A stretch of 64,000 nt of DNA from Hyphomicrobiales bacterium (GTDB lineage Bacteria; Pseudomonadota; Alphaproteobacteria; Rhizobiales; Rhizobiaceae), in the NCBI GenBank assembly GCA_900472485.1, contig UCII01000003.1, positions 88,910 to 152,909 on the forward strand, in the 5' to 3' direction. The notes below the pieces were generated by a model that made no database searches, was not told the origin of the DNA, and saw only the letters and a list, made by a program, of their open reading frames with translations. The position numbers were made by a program, and so were the translations under genes. Positions 25,062-33,544 of this stretch are shown in pieces; the stretch's first letter is position 1; each line of letters begins with the position of its first letter.

Positions 25062-25673
25062 CTATTTTCTCGGGAGGGCGAACAGCCCGATATTGCCGGA
25101 CCTGTTGCCTTCGGCTTCTCCGCGCCGTTTCAATAGCCTTGCCGGAGCGCCGACATAGATGCCGTAGGGCTTGGTCCGGCCCTTGACGACGGCATTGGCG
25201 CCGATGACGCATCCCTTGGCGACGTGGGCGCCGCCGAGAATCTTGGCGCCTGCTCCGATCCAGACATCGTCTTCAATGACGATGGGCTTCTTCGTCACGC
25301 CCTGAAGACGAATTGGGCGCGAAACATCATCAAAATTGTGATCGAAGGAAACGACCATCGCATGCGCGGCGATGCGCACATCATTGCCTATGACAATCCC
25401 GCCGCGGCCCAGCAGGATGCTGTAATCGTTGAAGGAGACATGATCGCCGATTTCGATGCTGCCTTCCTGCGCATCGATGACGACACCCTTGCGGAAATGC
25501 ACTCTTTCCCCGATGCGGACGTCGCCTCGCTTCCAGATGATCCTAGTGCCGAGAGGTACTTTCGTACTACGGGCAATCTTCAGCACACCGCTCCGAAAGA
25601 GCGCTCTCAACCTGTAAAACCATGCTATTCCACGCATTCCGACGCTCCTGACAAGGAGCGGCAGTTTTTGCAT
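25062..25673 (-). CDS. Left-handed beta-helix (hexapeptide) acyltransferase
   Basis: This protein of about 203 residues has hexapeptide repeats of the LacA/WcaF/NodL type: IGERVHFRKGVVIDAQEG, IEIGDHVSFNDYSILLGRGG, VSFDHNFDD and PIVIEDDVWIGAGAKILGGA with the catalytic-type His in the loop, and VIGANAVVKGRT near the end. It transfers an acetyl group from acetyl-CoA, probably to a sugar in a surface polysaccharide; the substrate is unknown. Two starts are possible: ATG 25673 (MQKLPLLV) or ATG 25637 (MRGIAWFY), the latter preceded by AGGAG at ideal spacing. Confidence 0.87.
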   Translation of the reverse strand: MQKLPLLVRSVGMRGIAWFYRLRALFRSGVLKIARSTKVPLGTRIIWKRGDVRIGERVHFRKGVVIDAQEGSIEIGDHVSFNDYSILLGRGGIVIGNDVRIAAHAMVVSFDHNFDDVSRPIRLQGVTKKPIVIEDDVWIGAGAKILGGAHVAKGCVIGANAVVKGRTKPYGIYVGAPARLLKRRGEAEGNRSGNIGLFALPRK

Positions 25674-25755
25674 GTTTGCCTGGCGCCCACCTGAATGCGC
25701 TACAGATGGCGATGCGGCAGTGCATTCACAAGTGCGGTCCTGTTGCCTGCGCTGT

Positions 25756-26982
25756 TCAGATGCGCGCGGCAAGGCCTGTGATCAATGCAATCACGCCGAA
25801 GCCCGCGGCCCCTGCACAAACGGCAACCCAGCCGCCGAAATCCCAGGCGGTTCCGGCAAGAGCCGATCCCAGCGCACCACCGAGAAAGAAGATGCCGACG
25901 AACAGACCATTGATGCGGCCGCGGGCTTCTGGCTTCAGGAGATTGACGGCGCGACGACCCAGGGTCTGATCGCCGGTGACGCCGACATCGAGCAAGACCG
26001 CGCTGACGCCCAGAAGGATCAATAACGCCACCGAGTCGCCCGATCGTATTCCACCCACCCAGGCGGCCAGCGCCATGGCGGCGAGGACAATCAGATGCGA
26101 GGCCAATGTCGCCGCCCGCGTCCAGCCCCTGTCGCCCATGCGGCCGAAGACAGAGGTCGCCGCAGCGCCGCCGGCACCCACAAGAGCAAACAGGGCGATG
26201 CCGGATTGGCCGAGCGAGAATGGCGGCTGCGCCAGACGCAGGGCGACGGAAGTCCAGAACAGGCTGAAGCTCGCCATCATCAAGGCTGCAGTGAAGGCAC
26301 GCAACCGCAGCACCGGCTCCTCCCGCAGGAGCCCGAAGAGCGAACCGATCAAGGCCCCATAGCTCGCGCTGACCAGAGGGCGCCGCTCAGGCAGGCGCAG
26401 GACGAGCACAGCGGCGAGCAGCGCAAGCGTCGCGGCACTCAAGGCATAGAAGCTTCTCCAGCCCCAGAAATCGGCAATCAGGCTCGCCAGCGGGCGCGAG
26501 ACAAGAATGCCGACCATCGCGCCGCTCATGATATTACCGATCACCTGACCACGATGCTCGGGCGGCGCCATCGCTGCCGCGATCGGCACGAGGATCTGAA
26601 TGGCAGAACAGGCCGCTCCCAGCAGGAATAGGAAGATCAGCAGGCTCCAGCCCGTCGGCGCGAAGGCGGCGGCAATAGCCATGACCAGAGCCGACAGAAG
26701 CATGCGCAGCACGAGCTGCCGGTTTTCCATGAGATCCGCCAGCGGCACCAGGAAAAACAGGCCGGCGGCATAGCCGAGCAGCGAGGCCATGGCCACCAGG
26801 CCGGCACCGCTCTCGGAAAAGCCGAGCGACGGGCCGATGATGCCGACCAGCGTCTGCGGCGCAAAGAGATTGATGACGATGACGCCGGTGGCGACGGCAA
26901 AAAGTAATGTCGAGGGTGCGGCGACAGCCTCGGATACGTCGTCCTCCCCCTCGCTCATCATACGTTCGGGATTTTGAGACAT
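25756..26982 (-). CDS. MFS transporter, drug/metabolite efflux type
   Basis: This 408-residue protein has twelve membrane segments and MFS signatures: LGYAAGLFFLVPLADLMENR (motif A region of the first half) and MGDRGWTRAATLASHL (second half). GGAGAG five bases before the ATG at 26982 (MSQNPERMM) sets the start; the frame is open upstream to 27090. It is divergent from a LysR regulator, which is likely to control it. The substrate is unknown. Confidence 0.88.
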   Translation of the reverse strand: MSQNPERMMSEGEDDVSEAVAAPSTLLFAVATGVIVINLFAPQTLVGIIGPSLGFSESGAGLVAMASLLGYAAGLFFLVPLADLMENRQLVLRMLLSALVMAIAAAFAPTGWSLLIFLFLLGAACSAIQILVPIAAAMAPPEHRGQVIGNIMSGAMVGILVSRPLASLIADFWGWRSFYALSAATLALLAAVLVLRLPERRPLVSASYGALIGSLFGLLREEPVLRLRAFTAALMMASFSLFWTSVALRLAQPPFSLGQSGIALFALVGAGGAAATSVFGRMGDRGWTRAATLASHLIVLAAMALAAWVGGIRSGDSVALLILLGVSAVLLDVGVTGDQTLGRRAVNLLKPEARGRINGLFVGIFFLGGALGSALAGTAWDFGGWVAVCAGAAGFGVIALITGLAARI

Positions 26983-27082
26983 AGGCTCTCCAATAATTTT
27001 GATAATATTGATAGTCATCTTTATCCCTTTGCTGCATAATGCGGCAATTGAAATGAAATAATAATGTTTATGCGAGTTCATC
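26983..27082. promoter_or_regulatory. Divergent MFS/LysR control region
   Basis: A 100-base A+T-rich gap between the divergent genes, with several ATAATG/ATTAT motifs including candidate T-N11-A LysR boxes (ATAATGCGGCAATT). Boxes cannot be fixed by eye. Confidence 0.4.
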
Positions 27083-27991
27083 ATGAACATTCATGATCTG
27101 GAAGCTTTCGTCGCCGTGGTGGAGACGGGTTCGATCGTCGCCGCCTCGGCGCGCATCAATCTCACGCAGCCGGGCCTCACCCGGCGCATCCAGAACCTGG
27201 AAGACAGTCTCGGCATTGCGCTGCTCGACCGGCAGTCGAAACCCCTCAAGCCGACGGCTGCGGGCCGCGAAGCCTATGAGCATGGACGCCGCGTGCTGCG
27301 CTCGCTCGACGATCTCAAGGCCGGCGTTTCGCCCGGGGGCGCGATCGGCGGCGAATTCCGTCTCGGCATCATGCCGTATCTTTCCGAAGCGGCCTTATCC
27401 GCCCCGCTCGACGCATTGCGCAGCCAGTTTCCGCAATTGACGCTGCGCATCGTCACCGGCTGGTCGCCACAGCTGATCGAGCAGGTCGCTCACAGTCAGC
27501 TCGATGCAGCAACCGTCTGCCTGGCGGAAGGGCTGCAGCCGCCGGATAATGTCGTCGGCGAAATCCTCGGAGTCCATGCCGTCATTCTCGTCGCGGCGCC
27601 ATCACTCGGCGTTCCCGCGGAGCCGAGCCTTGAAGATCTCTCCCGTTTTCCCTGGATCATGAACCAGAGCGGCTGCGGCTTTCGGGCCTTCATTCATCAC
27701 CGCTTCGAAGCCGAGCGCCTGCCTTTCGACGTCGCCGTCGAGGCGATGAGCGCCGACCTGCGCATGTCGCTGGTCGCCCGCGGCCTCGGTATCGGCGTCC
27801 TGACGCCGGCGGCACTGGCGGACAGCCGCTGGCGCGATTCAGTCGAAATCGTCGAGGCACCGGATTTCAGCCCGAAAGTCGTCAACTGGCTGGTGCACCG
27901 TCCGCCGGCCGGGCGGTTGGCGCGGCCGATTGCGACCTTTGGAGATGCGCTAGCGGAGGCGCTGAAAACGAAGAGGCCGCTTCTGGCGTGA
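27083..27991 (+). CDS. LysR-family transcriptional regulator
   Basis: This 302-residue regulator has the N-terminal LysR helix-turn-helix (NIHDLEAFVAVVETGSIVAA, then LTQPGLTRRIQNLEDSLG) and a substrate-binding domain (RLGIMPYLSEAALSAPLDAL; LVARGLGIGVLTPAALAD). The ATG at 27083 fits family alignment. It is divergent from the MFS transporter. The last codon lies six bases before the 3' end of tRNA-Gly on the other strand. Confidence 0.92.
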   Translation: MNIHDLEAFVAVVETGSIVAASARINLTQPGLTRRIQNLEDSLGIALLDRQSKPLKPTAAGREAYEHGRRVLRSLDDLKAGVSPGGAIGGEFRLGIMPYLSEAALSAPLDALRSQFPQLTLRIVTGWSPQLIEQVAHSQLDAATVCLAEGLQPPDNVVGEILGVHAVILVAAPSLGVPAEPSLEDLSRFPWIMNQSGCGFRAFIHHRFEAERLPFDVAVEAMSADLRMSLVARGLGIGVLTPAALADSRWRDSVEIVEAPDFSPKVVNWLVHRPPAGRLARPIATFGDALAEALKTKRPLLA

Positions 27992-27997
27992 AGATTA

Positions 27998-28071
27998 TGG
28001 AGCGGGTGAAGGGAATCGAACCCTCGTATTCAGCTTGGGAAGCTGCTGCTCTACCATTGAGCTACACCCGC
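27998..28071 (-). tRNA. tRNA-Gly (anticodon CCC)
   Basis: On the minus strand a 74-base cloverleaf starts GCGGGTG and ends CACCCGC-T-CCA with the CCA encoded. D-arm GCTCAATGGTAGAGC, anticodon loop TTCCCAA, T-arm GAGGGTTCGATTCCCTT. It decodes GGG. It lies 58 bases after dcd on the same strand. Confidence 0.95.
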
Positions 28072-28129
28072 CTGCATCTTTGAGATGTCCAACAGTTGGC
28101 GGCCTCTGTCAAGGCCGGTTGGTGGGCAC

Positions 28130-29224
28130 CTAGAGCCGGAAGTGCTTCGAGAGCTTCAAGCCCTGTGCCTGATAGTTCGAGCCGAGGCCGGAGCCGTAGA
28201 GGCTGCTTGGCTGTTCCAGCATATGTTCGTAGATCAGGCGGCCGACGATCTGGCCGTCCTCGAGAATGAAGGGCACTTCGTGGCTACGCACTTCCAGCAC
28301 GGCACGGCTGCCGCGGCCGCCCGCCGGCGCATGGCCGAAGCCGGGATCGAAGAAACCGGCGTAGTGGACGCGGAATTCGCCGACCAGCGGATCGAAAGGC
28401 GTCATTTCGGCGGCAAAATGCGGCGGCACATGCACCGCTTCGCGCGAAACGAGGATATAAAACTCATCCGGATCGAGGATCAGCTCGGTGCGCCCGCGGC
28501 TATAGAGCGGCTCCCAGAAATCGAAAATATCGTGCTGGGCCTTTTTGTCGACATCGACGACGGCCGTATGGTGCTTGCCGCGATAGCCGATCAGCCCTTC
28601 CTTGTCGCCGGCAAGATCGATCGACAGAGCGATGCCGCCGCCGGTGATGTTCGGCTTCTTACTGGCGACAAGAGTCTCGCTCTCGTGCAGCGCCAGCAAT
28701 TCCGGTTCGGTGAGCAGGGCCTGGCCGACGCGGAAGCGGATCTGCGACAGGCGCGAGCCGCGACGCACGACGATCGGGAAGGTGCGCGGGCTGATTTCGA
28801 GATAGAGCGGGCCGGAATAGCCGGCCGGGATCTTGTCGAACTCCTGCGCCCGGTCGGTGATGACGCGGGTGAAGATGTCGAGCCGGCCGGTCGAGCTCTT
28901 CGGATTGGCCGATGCGGACATATCTTCCGGCAGGTCGAGGCGCTCCATCAGCGGCACGATATAGACGCAGCCCGTTTCCAGCACCGCACCTTCGGAGAGA
29001 TCGACCACATGCAGCTTCAGCCGGTCGAGCTTGTCGGCGACCAGATGCGACGGGCCGGGCATGAAGCTGGCACGAACACGGAAGGCATGCGAGCCGAGCC
29101 TGAGGTCAAGGCTTGCCGGCTGGATCTGATCGACGTCCAGTTCTCTCTCGCTCGTCAGTCGCCCCGTTTCAAACAGCGCTGCTATGGCCCGGTCGGCCAG
29201 AATTCCAGTATTGCGAGCCATCAT
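28130..29224 (-). CDS. dcd: 2'-deoxycytidine 5'-triphosphate deaminase, two-domain alphaproteobacterial form
   Basis: This 364-residue protein is nearly twice the length of E. coli Dcd (193 residues). Two dUTPase/Dcd-like beta folds can be seen: ASANPKSSTGRLDIFTRVIT with LYLEISPRTFPIVVRRGSRL in the first half, and PDEFYILVSREAVHVPPHFA with FRVHYAGFFDPGFGHAPAGG in the second. It deaminates dCTP to dUTP, feeding dTMP synthesis. The start is MMARNTGILAD (29224 or 29221) with AAAGAAG upstream. It is divergent from metZ. Confidence 0.93.
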   Translation of the reverse strand: MMARNTGILADRAIAALFETGRLTSERELDVDQIQPASLDLRLGSHAFRVRASFMPGPSHLVADKLDRLKLHVVDLSEGAVLETGCVYIVPLMERLDLPEDMSASANPKSSTGRLDIFTRVITDRAQEFDKIPAGYSGPLYLEISPRTFPIVVRRGSRLSQIRFRVGQALLTEPELLALHESETLVASKKPNITGGGIALSIDLAGDKEGLIGYRGKHHTAVVDVDKKAQHDIFDFWEPLYSRGRTELILDPDEFYILVSREAVHVPPHFAAEMTPFDPLVGEFRVHYAGFFDPGFGHAPAGGRGSRAVLEVRSHEVPFILEDGQIVGRLIYEHMLEQPSSLYGSGLGSNYQAQGLKLSKHFRL

Positions 29225-29267
29225 GCTTCTTTCATAATTTGCCGCAGACAAAACCAAACTCAGGGAA

Positions 29268-29296
29268 TTGACGCAAGCCGTCAACGGCAGTATTGC
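29268..29296 (+). promoter_or_regulatory. Promoter of the SAM-II riboswitch/metZ transcript
   Basis: TTGACG at 29268-29273 and TATTGC at 29291-29296 with a 17-base spacer. The predicted start, near 29303, coincides with the first bases of the riboswitch aptamer. Confidence 0.7.
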
Positions 29297-29303
29297 AACT
29301 TAT

Positions 29304-29357
29304 CCCGTGGTGATTTGGCCGGTCGGCTTGCAGCCACGTTAAACAAATGGCTAAAAA
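29304..29357 (+). ncRNA. SAM-II riboswitch (S-adenosylmethionine-sensing aptamer)
   Basis: CCGTGGTGATTTGGCC followed by GCTTGCAGCCACGTTAAAC and ATGGCTAAA reproduces the conserved SAM-II pseudoknot sequence, including the GTGG/CCAC stem and GCTAAA strand. SAM-II riboswitches precede metA, metZ and metX genes in alphaproteobacteria and turn them off when SAM is plentiful. The ATG inside it (29347) is in frame with metZ but lies within aptamer RNA and is not the start of translation. Confidence 0.95.
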
Positions 29358-29398
29358 GACCGGGGTTGAACCGGTCTGCTTTTGCGACCGGTTTTTTT
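29357..29398 (+). terminator. Riboswitch-controlled terminator and competing stem
   Basis: AACCGGTC (29369-29376) and GACCGGTT (29386-29393) form an 8-bp stem followed by a T-run: an intrinsic terminator 21 bases before metZ. Bases 29357-29363 (AGACCGG) can instead pair with 29371-29377 (CCGGTCT); the two structures exclude each other, as in transcription-attenuating riboswitches. Confidence 0.85.
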
Positions 29399-29418
29399 GT
29401 TTTGAAAGTGGTGATGGC

Positions 29419-30606
29419 ATGAGCAAGACTTGGCGCCCCGCAACCCAACTCGTACACAACGGAACGCTCCGTTCGCAATTCGGCGAGACCTCCGAAGCAA
29501 TCTATCTGACCCAGGGCTTCGTCTACGACACCTCGGAAGCGGCGGAAGCCCGCTTCAAGGGCGAAACGGATGGGTTCATCTACGCCCGCTACGGCAGCCC
29601 GACCAACGACATGTTCGAGAAGCGCATGTGCGCTCTCGAAGGCGCCGAAGATGCTCGCGCCACGGCGTCCGGCATGGCCGCCGTTTCCGCAGCCATCCTC
29701 TGCCAGCTGAAGGCCGGCGATCATATCGTCGCTGCCCGCGCCCTCTTCGGCTCCTGCCGTTGGGTGGTCGAGACGCTCGCGCCGAAATATGGCATCGAAT
29801 GCACGCTGGTCGACGGCCGCTTCACCGAGAACTGGGAAAAGGCCATCCGCCCGAACACCAAGGTCTTCTTCCTCGAAAGCCCGACCAACCCGACGCTGGA
29901 AGTGGTCGATATTGCCGCTGTCGCCAAGCTCGCCAACCAGATCGGCGCAAAGGTCGTGGTAGACAACGTTTTCGCGACGCCGCTCTTTCAGAAGCCGCTG
30001 GAACTCGGCGCGCATATCGTCGTCTATTCCGCCACCAAGCATATCGACGGCCAGGGCCGTTCGCTCGGCGGCGTCATCCTTTCCGATAAGCAGTGGATCG
30101 ACGAGAACCTGCAGGACTATTTCCGCCACACCGGCCCCGCCATGTCGCCCTTTACCGCCTGGACGCTGCTGAAGGGCATCGAGACGCTGCCGCTGCGCGT
30201 CGCGCAGCAGACGGCGAATGCCTCCAAGGTTGCCGATTTCCTCGCCGAGCAGACCAACAAGGTCGCCCGCGTGATCTATCCGGGCCGCAAGGACCATCCG
30301 CAGGCCGATATCATCGCCAAGCAGATGAGCGGCGGCTCGACGCTGGTCGCCTTCGAGCTCAAGGGCGGCAAGGAAGCGGCCTTCAAGTTGCAGAACGCAC
30401 TGGAGATCGTGAAGATCTCCAACAACCTCGGCGACTCGAAGAGCCTGATCACCCATCCGGCCACCACGACGCACAAGAACCTCACCGACGAGGCCCGCGC
30501 CGAGCTCGGGATTTCGCCGGGCACCGTGCGCTTCTCCGCCGGCATCGAGGACGGCGCCGATCTGGTCGAAGATTTCGCCCGCGCGCTCGAGCAGGTTTCC
30601 GCCTGA
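29419..30606 (+). CDS. metZ: O-succinylhomoserine sulfhydrylase
   Basis: This 395-residue PLP enzyme of the Cys/Met metabolism family (cystathionine gamma-synthase fold) makes homocysteine from O-succinylhomoserine and sulfide. The sequence shows YARYGSPTNDMFEKRMCALE, ATASGMAAVSAAIL, FLESPTNPTLEVVDI, VVDNVFATPLFQKPLELGAH and the PLP lysine in YSATKHIDGQGRSLGG. Start MSKTWRPATQLVHNG at 29419 matches the family; the in-frame ATG at 29347 lies in the riboswitch. Synthesis is expected to fall when SAM is high. A strong stem-loop follows. Confidence 0.95.
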   Translation: MSKTWRPATQLVHNGTLRSQFGETSEAIYLTQGFVYDTSEAAEARFKGETDGFIYARYGSPTNDMFEKRMCALEGAEDARATASGMAAVSAAILCQLKAGDHIVAARALFGSCRWVVETLAPKYGIECTLVDGRFTENWEKAIRPNTKVFFLESPTNPTLEVVDIAAVAKLANQIGAKVVVDNVFATPLFQKPLELGAHIVVYSATKHIDGQGRSLGGVILSDKQWIDENLQDYFRHTGPAMSPFTAWTLLKGIETLPLRVAQQTANASKVADFLAEQTNKVARVIYPGRKDHPQADIIAKQMSGGSTLVAFELKGGKEAAFKLQNALEIVKISNNLGDSKSLITHPATTTHKNLTDEARAELGISPGTVRFSAGIEDGADLVEDFARALEQVSA

Positions 30607-30611
30607 TATTG

Positions 30612-30654
30612 ATCGAGCCGCCCGGATTTTCTCCGGGCGGCTCGATTGCCTTTA
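30612..30654. terminator. Bidirectional terminator between metZ and DnaB-like gene
   Basis: A perfect 15-bp stem (ATCGAGCCGCCCGGA and its complement) with the 5-base loop TTTTC separates two convergent genes. TGCCTTT follows on the plus strand. Confidence 0.85.
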
Positions 30655-30670
30655 GACAATTTGCAGCTCG

Positions 30671-31384
30671 TCAGCTGGCAGCCTTGAACTCGACCAGGCC
30701 GTTGTTCAGGAAGACCATCTTGTCGAACAGCGTCAGATCCAGCGGATTCGGCAGGCGAATATCCGAGAGATCGGGCACTGGTTTCAGCGCCGGATCGTAG
30801 GAGCGGTCGATCTGCGAGACGAAGACGACGATCACGCCTCTGTCGCGCGCAAACGTCTTCAATATCTGAACCTGGATCATTAATTCCGGATTCTCCCGCT
30901 TCTGATCCAGCAGCTGCAGATAATCGACCACGGCCAGCGTGCCAGGCGATGCCTGAGCCAGCCTCTCGACGATGTAATCGGCGCTGATGGCATCCGAATT
31001 GTCGAACTCGAATAGACCGGCAAATTCCGCATGATCCGCGCCGATGACAGGAAAACGCTCCAAAACCACCTTTTCCGTGTCCTCCAGCGTGAAGAAGACA
31101 CCGCGATTGCCAGCCTTCATGGCTTCGACGGCGAGCCGCAAGCTCATCAGGGTCTTGCCGTGACCGCGCCGCGCGCCGATCAGCACCAGATCGCCCGGGC
31201 TTAAACGCGAATACAGCTCGCCGACTGGCACGGCTGAGCTCGTTTTGCTTGCAAGCAAGCTCCAGCCTTCAAAACCTTCGCCAGCCGCGACGCGATCCAG
31301 CGCGGCGTGCAAAGGGATATTCTGCTGGCGGGACAGGAGCCTTGCCTTGCGCTTCAAATGATAAACAGGGGCGGAAAGCCTCAT
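30671..31384 (-). CDS. Small DnaB-like RecA-fold ATPase
   Basis: This 237-residue protein carries the RecA-fold ATPase part of the DnaB helicase C-terminal domain without the N-terminal domain: Walker A GARRGHGKT (about residues 68-76), FFTLEDTEKVVLERF, Walker B TLAVVDYLQLLDQ and the sensor-like VIVVFVSQIDRS. DnaB itself is about 470-500 residues, so this is a separate paralogue, not the replicative helicase. AGGAGG precedes the ATG. Its role (repair, recombination or regulation) is unknown; it stands alone, convergent with metZ. Confidence 0.8.
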   Translation of the reverse strand: MRLSAPVYHLKRKARLLSRQQNIPLHAALDRVAAGEGFEGWSLLASKTSSAVPVGELYSRLSPGDLVLIGARRGHGKTLMSLRLAVEAMKAGNRGVFFTLEDTEKVVLERFPVIGADHAEFAGLFEFDNSDAISADYIVERLAQASPGTLAVVDYLQLLDQKRENPELMIQVQILKTFARDRGVIVVFVSQIDRSYDPALKPVPDLSDIRLPNPLDLTLFDKMVFLNNGLVEFKAAS

Positions 31385-31997
31385 CTAAACCTCCTATTGC
31401 GAGCAATGACCGCAACCCCTCCTTATGCCAGGCGCTCAAACAGTCGGTTTGGATATCGACGGCCCCGCATGAAATATACTTTCCCGAATGGAGGGGGGAG
31501 GCACGGGCCATGCCAGAATCAGATCATAGCCGAAATCCTCCCGAGAGGGAATCCGGCGCAAGTTCCCTCCGAGGAACATAAAGGAGGGACACGGGGTTTA
31601 TATGGCCGGGAGGTTTTAATAATTGGCGATCAGATGTGACGCCCGATCCCTGAAGTGCACCAGCAATGACGGCAAGCGTATCCGCACCCCACAAGCTCTG
31701 CCTGCGACAATATGGTAGACAAGACTAAATGACGGGCGAAACGAGATACTTTGAGAAGAAAGGACTAACCTTCTTCATTGGCCGTAATAGCTGGATTTCA
31801 GAGCGATCCGTCTCCCCGAGCGAGATTTCATCACGCCGTTCCTTGACGGAATGGATTGGTTATAGGATACCGCTAGATATCCTGCGCTTTGCGGGAGCAG
31901 TGGAAAGCGGATAATATGCCGCAGACTTGAAAATGCTGAAACGACAATGGGCTTCGAGGAGCCTCCGGCGCTTCAGAGCAGTGGCAAGGTATCAGGC
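31385..31997. other. Long intergenic region of unknown content
   Basis: 613 bases before apaG. Composition is less G+C-rich than neighbours and a cluster of GGAGGG/CCCTCC blocks occurs at 31490-31620. A 61-codon frame (31729-31914) has no ribosome-binding site or recognisable motif. No gene is supported. Confidence 0.5.
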
Positions 31998-32390
31998 ATG
32001 TATCGCGCCCTAACACGCGACATCGAAGTGGTTGTAGAGCCGTTTTATCTGGAGGAGCAATCCGATCCGGACGATGATCGCTATGTATGGGGGTATCGCA
32101 TCGTCATTTCCAACCACTCGGAGCGGGCCGTGAAACTGGTGACGCGCTACTGGCACATCACCGATATGAACGGCATAGTGGATGAGGTGACGGGGCCAGG
32201 CGTCGTCGGCGAGCAGCCGCATCTGAAACCCGGCGATACCTATGAATATTCCTCCGGCTGCCCGCTGGACACGCCCTCAGGTATGATGTTCGGCCATTAC
32301 CAGATGGAAACGGACGACGGGGAGCTCTTCCATGTCAAGATCCCCGCCTTCTCGCTGGATACGCCGAACCTGCTGCGCACGCTGAACTGA
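31998..32390 (+). CDS. apaG: ApaG-family protein (Co2+/Mg2+ efflux-associated)
   Basis: This 130-residue protein ([20 protein letters not shown]) has the single immunoglobulin-like ApaG fold: [60 protein letters not shown] and [15 protein letters not shown]. The family is linked to cobalt and magnesium tolerance and to diadenosine tetraphosphate pathways, with unclear mechanism. The ATG at 31998 gives the usual 125-130 residues; the frame is open 17 codons upstream. It is convergent with hslO. Confidence 0.93.
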   Translation: MYRALTRDIEVVVEPFYLEEQSDPDDDRYVWGYRIVISNHSERAVKLVTRYWHITDMNGIVDEVTGPGVVGEQPHLKPGDTYEYSSGCPLDTPSGMMFGHYQMETDDGELFHVKIPAFSLDTPNLLRTLN

Positions 32391-32396
32391 GCGGCA

Positions 32397-33386
32397 TTAC
32401 GCCGCTTCTATCTCCGACACTTCGAAGCGATAGGTGGTCGAGCAGAACTCGCAGGTCACGGCGATCTCGCCATTCTCCTGGCTGGCCTCGATCTCTTCGG
32501 CCGTGAAGCCCTTCAACACACCCTTCAGCTTGTCGCGCGAGCACGAACAGCGGTCATAGACCGCCTTCGGTTCGTAGACGCGTACGCCACGCTCGTGGAA
32601 GAGGCGATAGAGAAGCCGCTCGGTGCCGACTTGCGGATCCGTCAGCTCATCTGCATCGATGGTTTCCACCAGACTGCGCGCTTCCGCCCAGGCATCGTCT
32701 TCGGCATGATCGCGCACGCCGGTATCGCCGTCGCCGCCATGCAGGTCGGGCTGGCGCATGCGCTCGGGCGCCTCCGGCAGGAACTGCGCGATCAGGCCGC
32801 CGGCACGCCAGCGGTGACGCGGCTTGCCATTCTCGTCGCGATCGAAGAGCTCTGCAGCACCGAGGCGCACGCGCGTCGGTATCTGTTCCGACTGGCGGAA
32901 ATAGGTGCCGGCGATCTCTTCGAGCGATGCGCCGTCAAGCGCGACGATGCCTTGATAGGGCTGCGTGAAACGGCCCTGATCGATGGTGAAGGCGAGGACG
33001 CCCTTGCCGAGCAGTTGTTCCGGCTCGGTCCTGCCTTCGGCGACTGCCTTTGCCAGCGCTTCTTCGTCGAAACGGGCATAGGCGCGAACATTTTCCGGCG
33101 TCGAGAAATCGGCAACCAGAAGGTCGACGGGACCGTCGCCCTTGGTCTGCACCGTGAACTTGCCTTCGAACTTCAGTGATGTGCCGAGCAGGACGGTCAG
33201 GACGATGGCCTCGGCCAGAAGGCGTGCAACCGGCATCGGATAGTCGTGCCGGGCGAGGATCGCGTCCAGCAGCGGACCAAGCTGTACGGCACGGCCGCGC
33301 ACGTCGAGACCTTCCACCTGGAAGGGAACGACATGATCGTCACCGGCGAAATCGAACTGACCCAGCGTTGCGGCATTTTCGGCCAT
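32397..33386 (-). CDS. hslO: Hsp33 redox-regulated chaperone
   Basis: This 329-residue protein has the Hsp33 N-terminal domain (ILARHDYPMPVARLLAEAIV; FTVQTKGDGPVDLLVADFS) and the C-terminal zinc-binding redox switch with four cysteines, C-S-C in DRCSCSRDKLKG and C-E-F-C in TCEFCSTTYRF. Under oxidative stress the zinc site opens and the protein becomes a holdase. The start MAENAATLGQF (33386) has CAGGAG upstream. It follows argF on the same strand, separated by a RIME-like repeat. Confidence 0.95.
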   Translation of the reverse strand: MAENAATLGQFDFAGDDHVVPFQVEGLDVRGRAVQLGPLLDAILARHDYPMPVARLLAEAIVLTVLLGTSLKFEGKFTVQTKGDGPVDLLVADFSTPENVRAYARFDEEALAKAVAEGRTEPEQLLGKGVLAFTIDQGRFTQPYQGIVALDGASLEEIAGTYFRQSEQIPTRVRLGAAELFDRDENGKPRHRWRAGGLIAQFLPEAPERMRQPDLHGGDGDTGVRDHAEDDAWAEARSLVETIDADELTDPQVGTERLLYRLFHERGVRVYEPKAVYDRCSCSRDKLKGVLKGFTAEEIEASQENGEIAVTCEFCSTTYRFEVSEIEAA

Positions 33387-33389
33387 TGC

Positions 33390-33530
33390 TTTACTCCTGG
33401 AGCATGACGCCGAAAAGTGAGAGCGGTTTTCGGGCGCCGTCATGCTCTATTTCTTTGATTCTAGACCGGATTCAGGCCTTAGGTCGCTTCGACCTAAGGC
33501 CATCCGGCTCTAGGGCCCGCGCCTCAAGAC
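33390..33530. repeat. RIME-like intergenic repeat (copy C), inverse orientation
   Basis: CTCCTGGAGCATGACGCCGA and GAAAAGTGAGAGCGGTTTTC with an inverted partner CGTCATGCTCTATTTC, then a second hairpin TTAGGTCGCTTCGACCTAA. The sequence GAAAANCGCTNNNNACTTTTC core matches the other copies in reverse. It lies between hslO and argF. Confidence 0.7.
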
Positions 33531-33544
33531 GCGGTTTGATATCT

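Noticed and set aside
29347..29418. metZ start at the ATG inside the riboswitch
   Set aside because: These codons lie in the aptamer and terminator, have no ribosome-binding site and do not match the family start.
31729..31914. A 61-codon frame in the 31.4-32 kb gap
   Set aside because: No ribosome-binding site, no recognised motif and no coding-like codon use.
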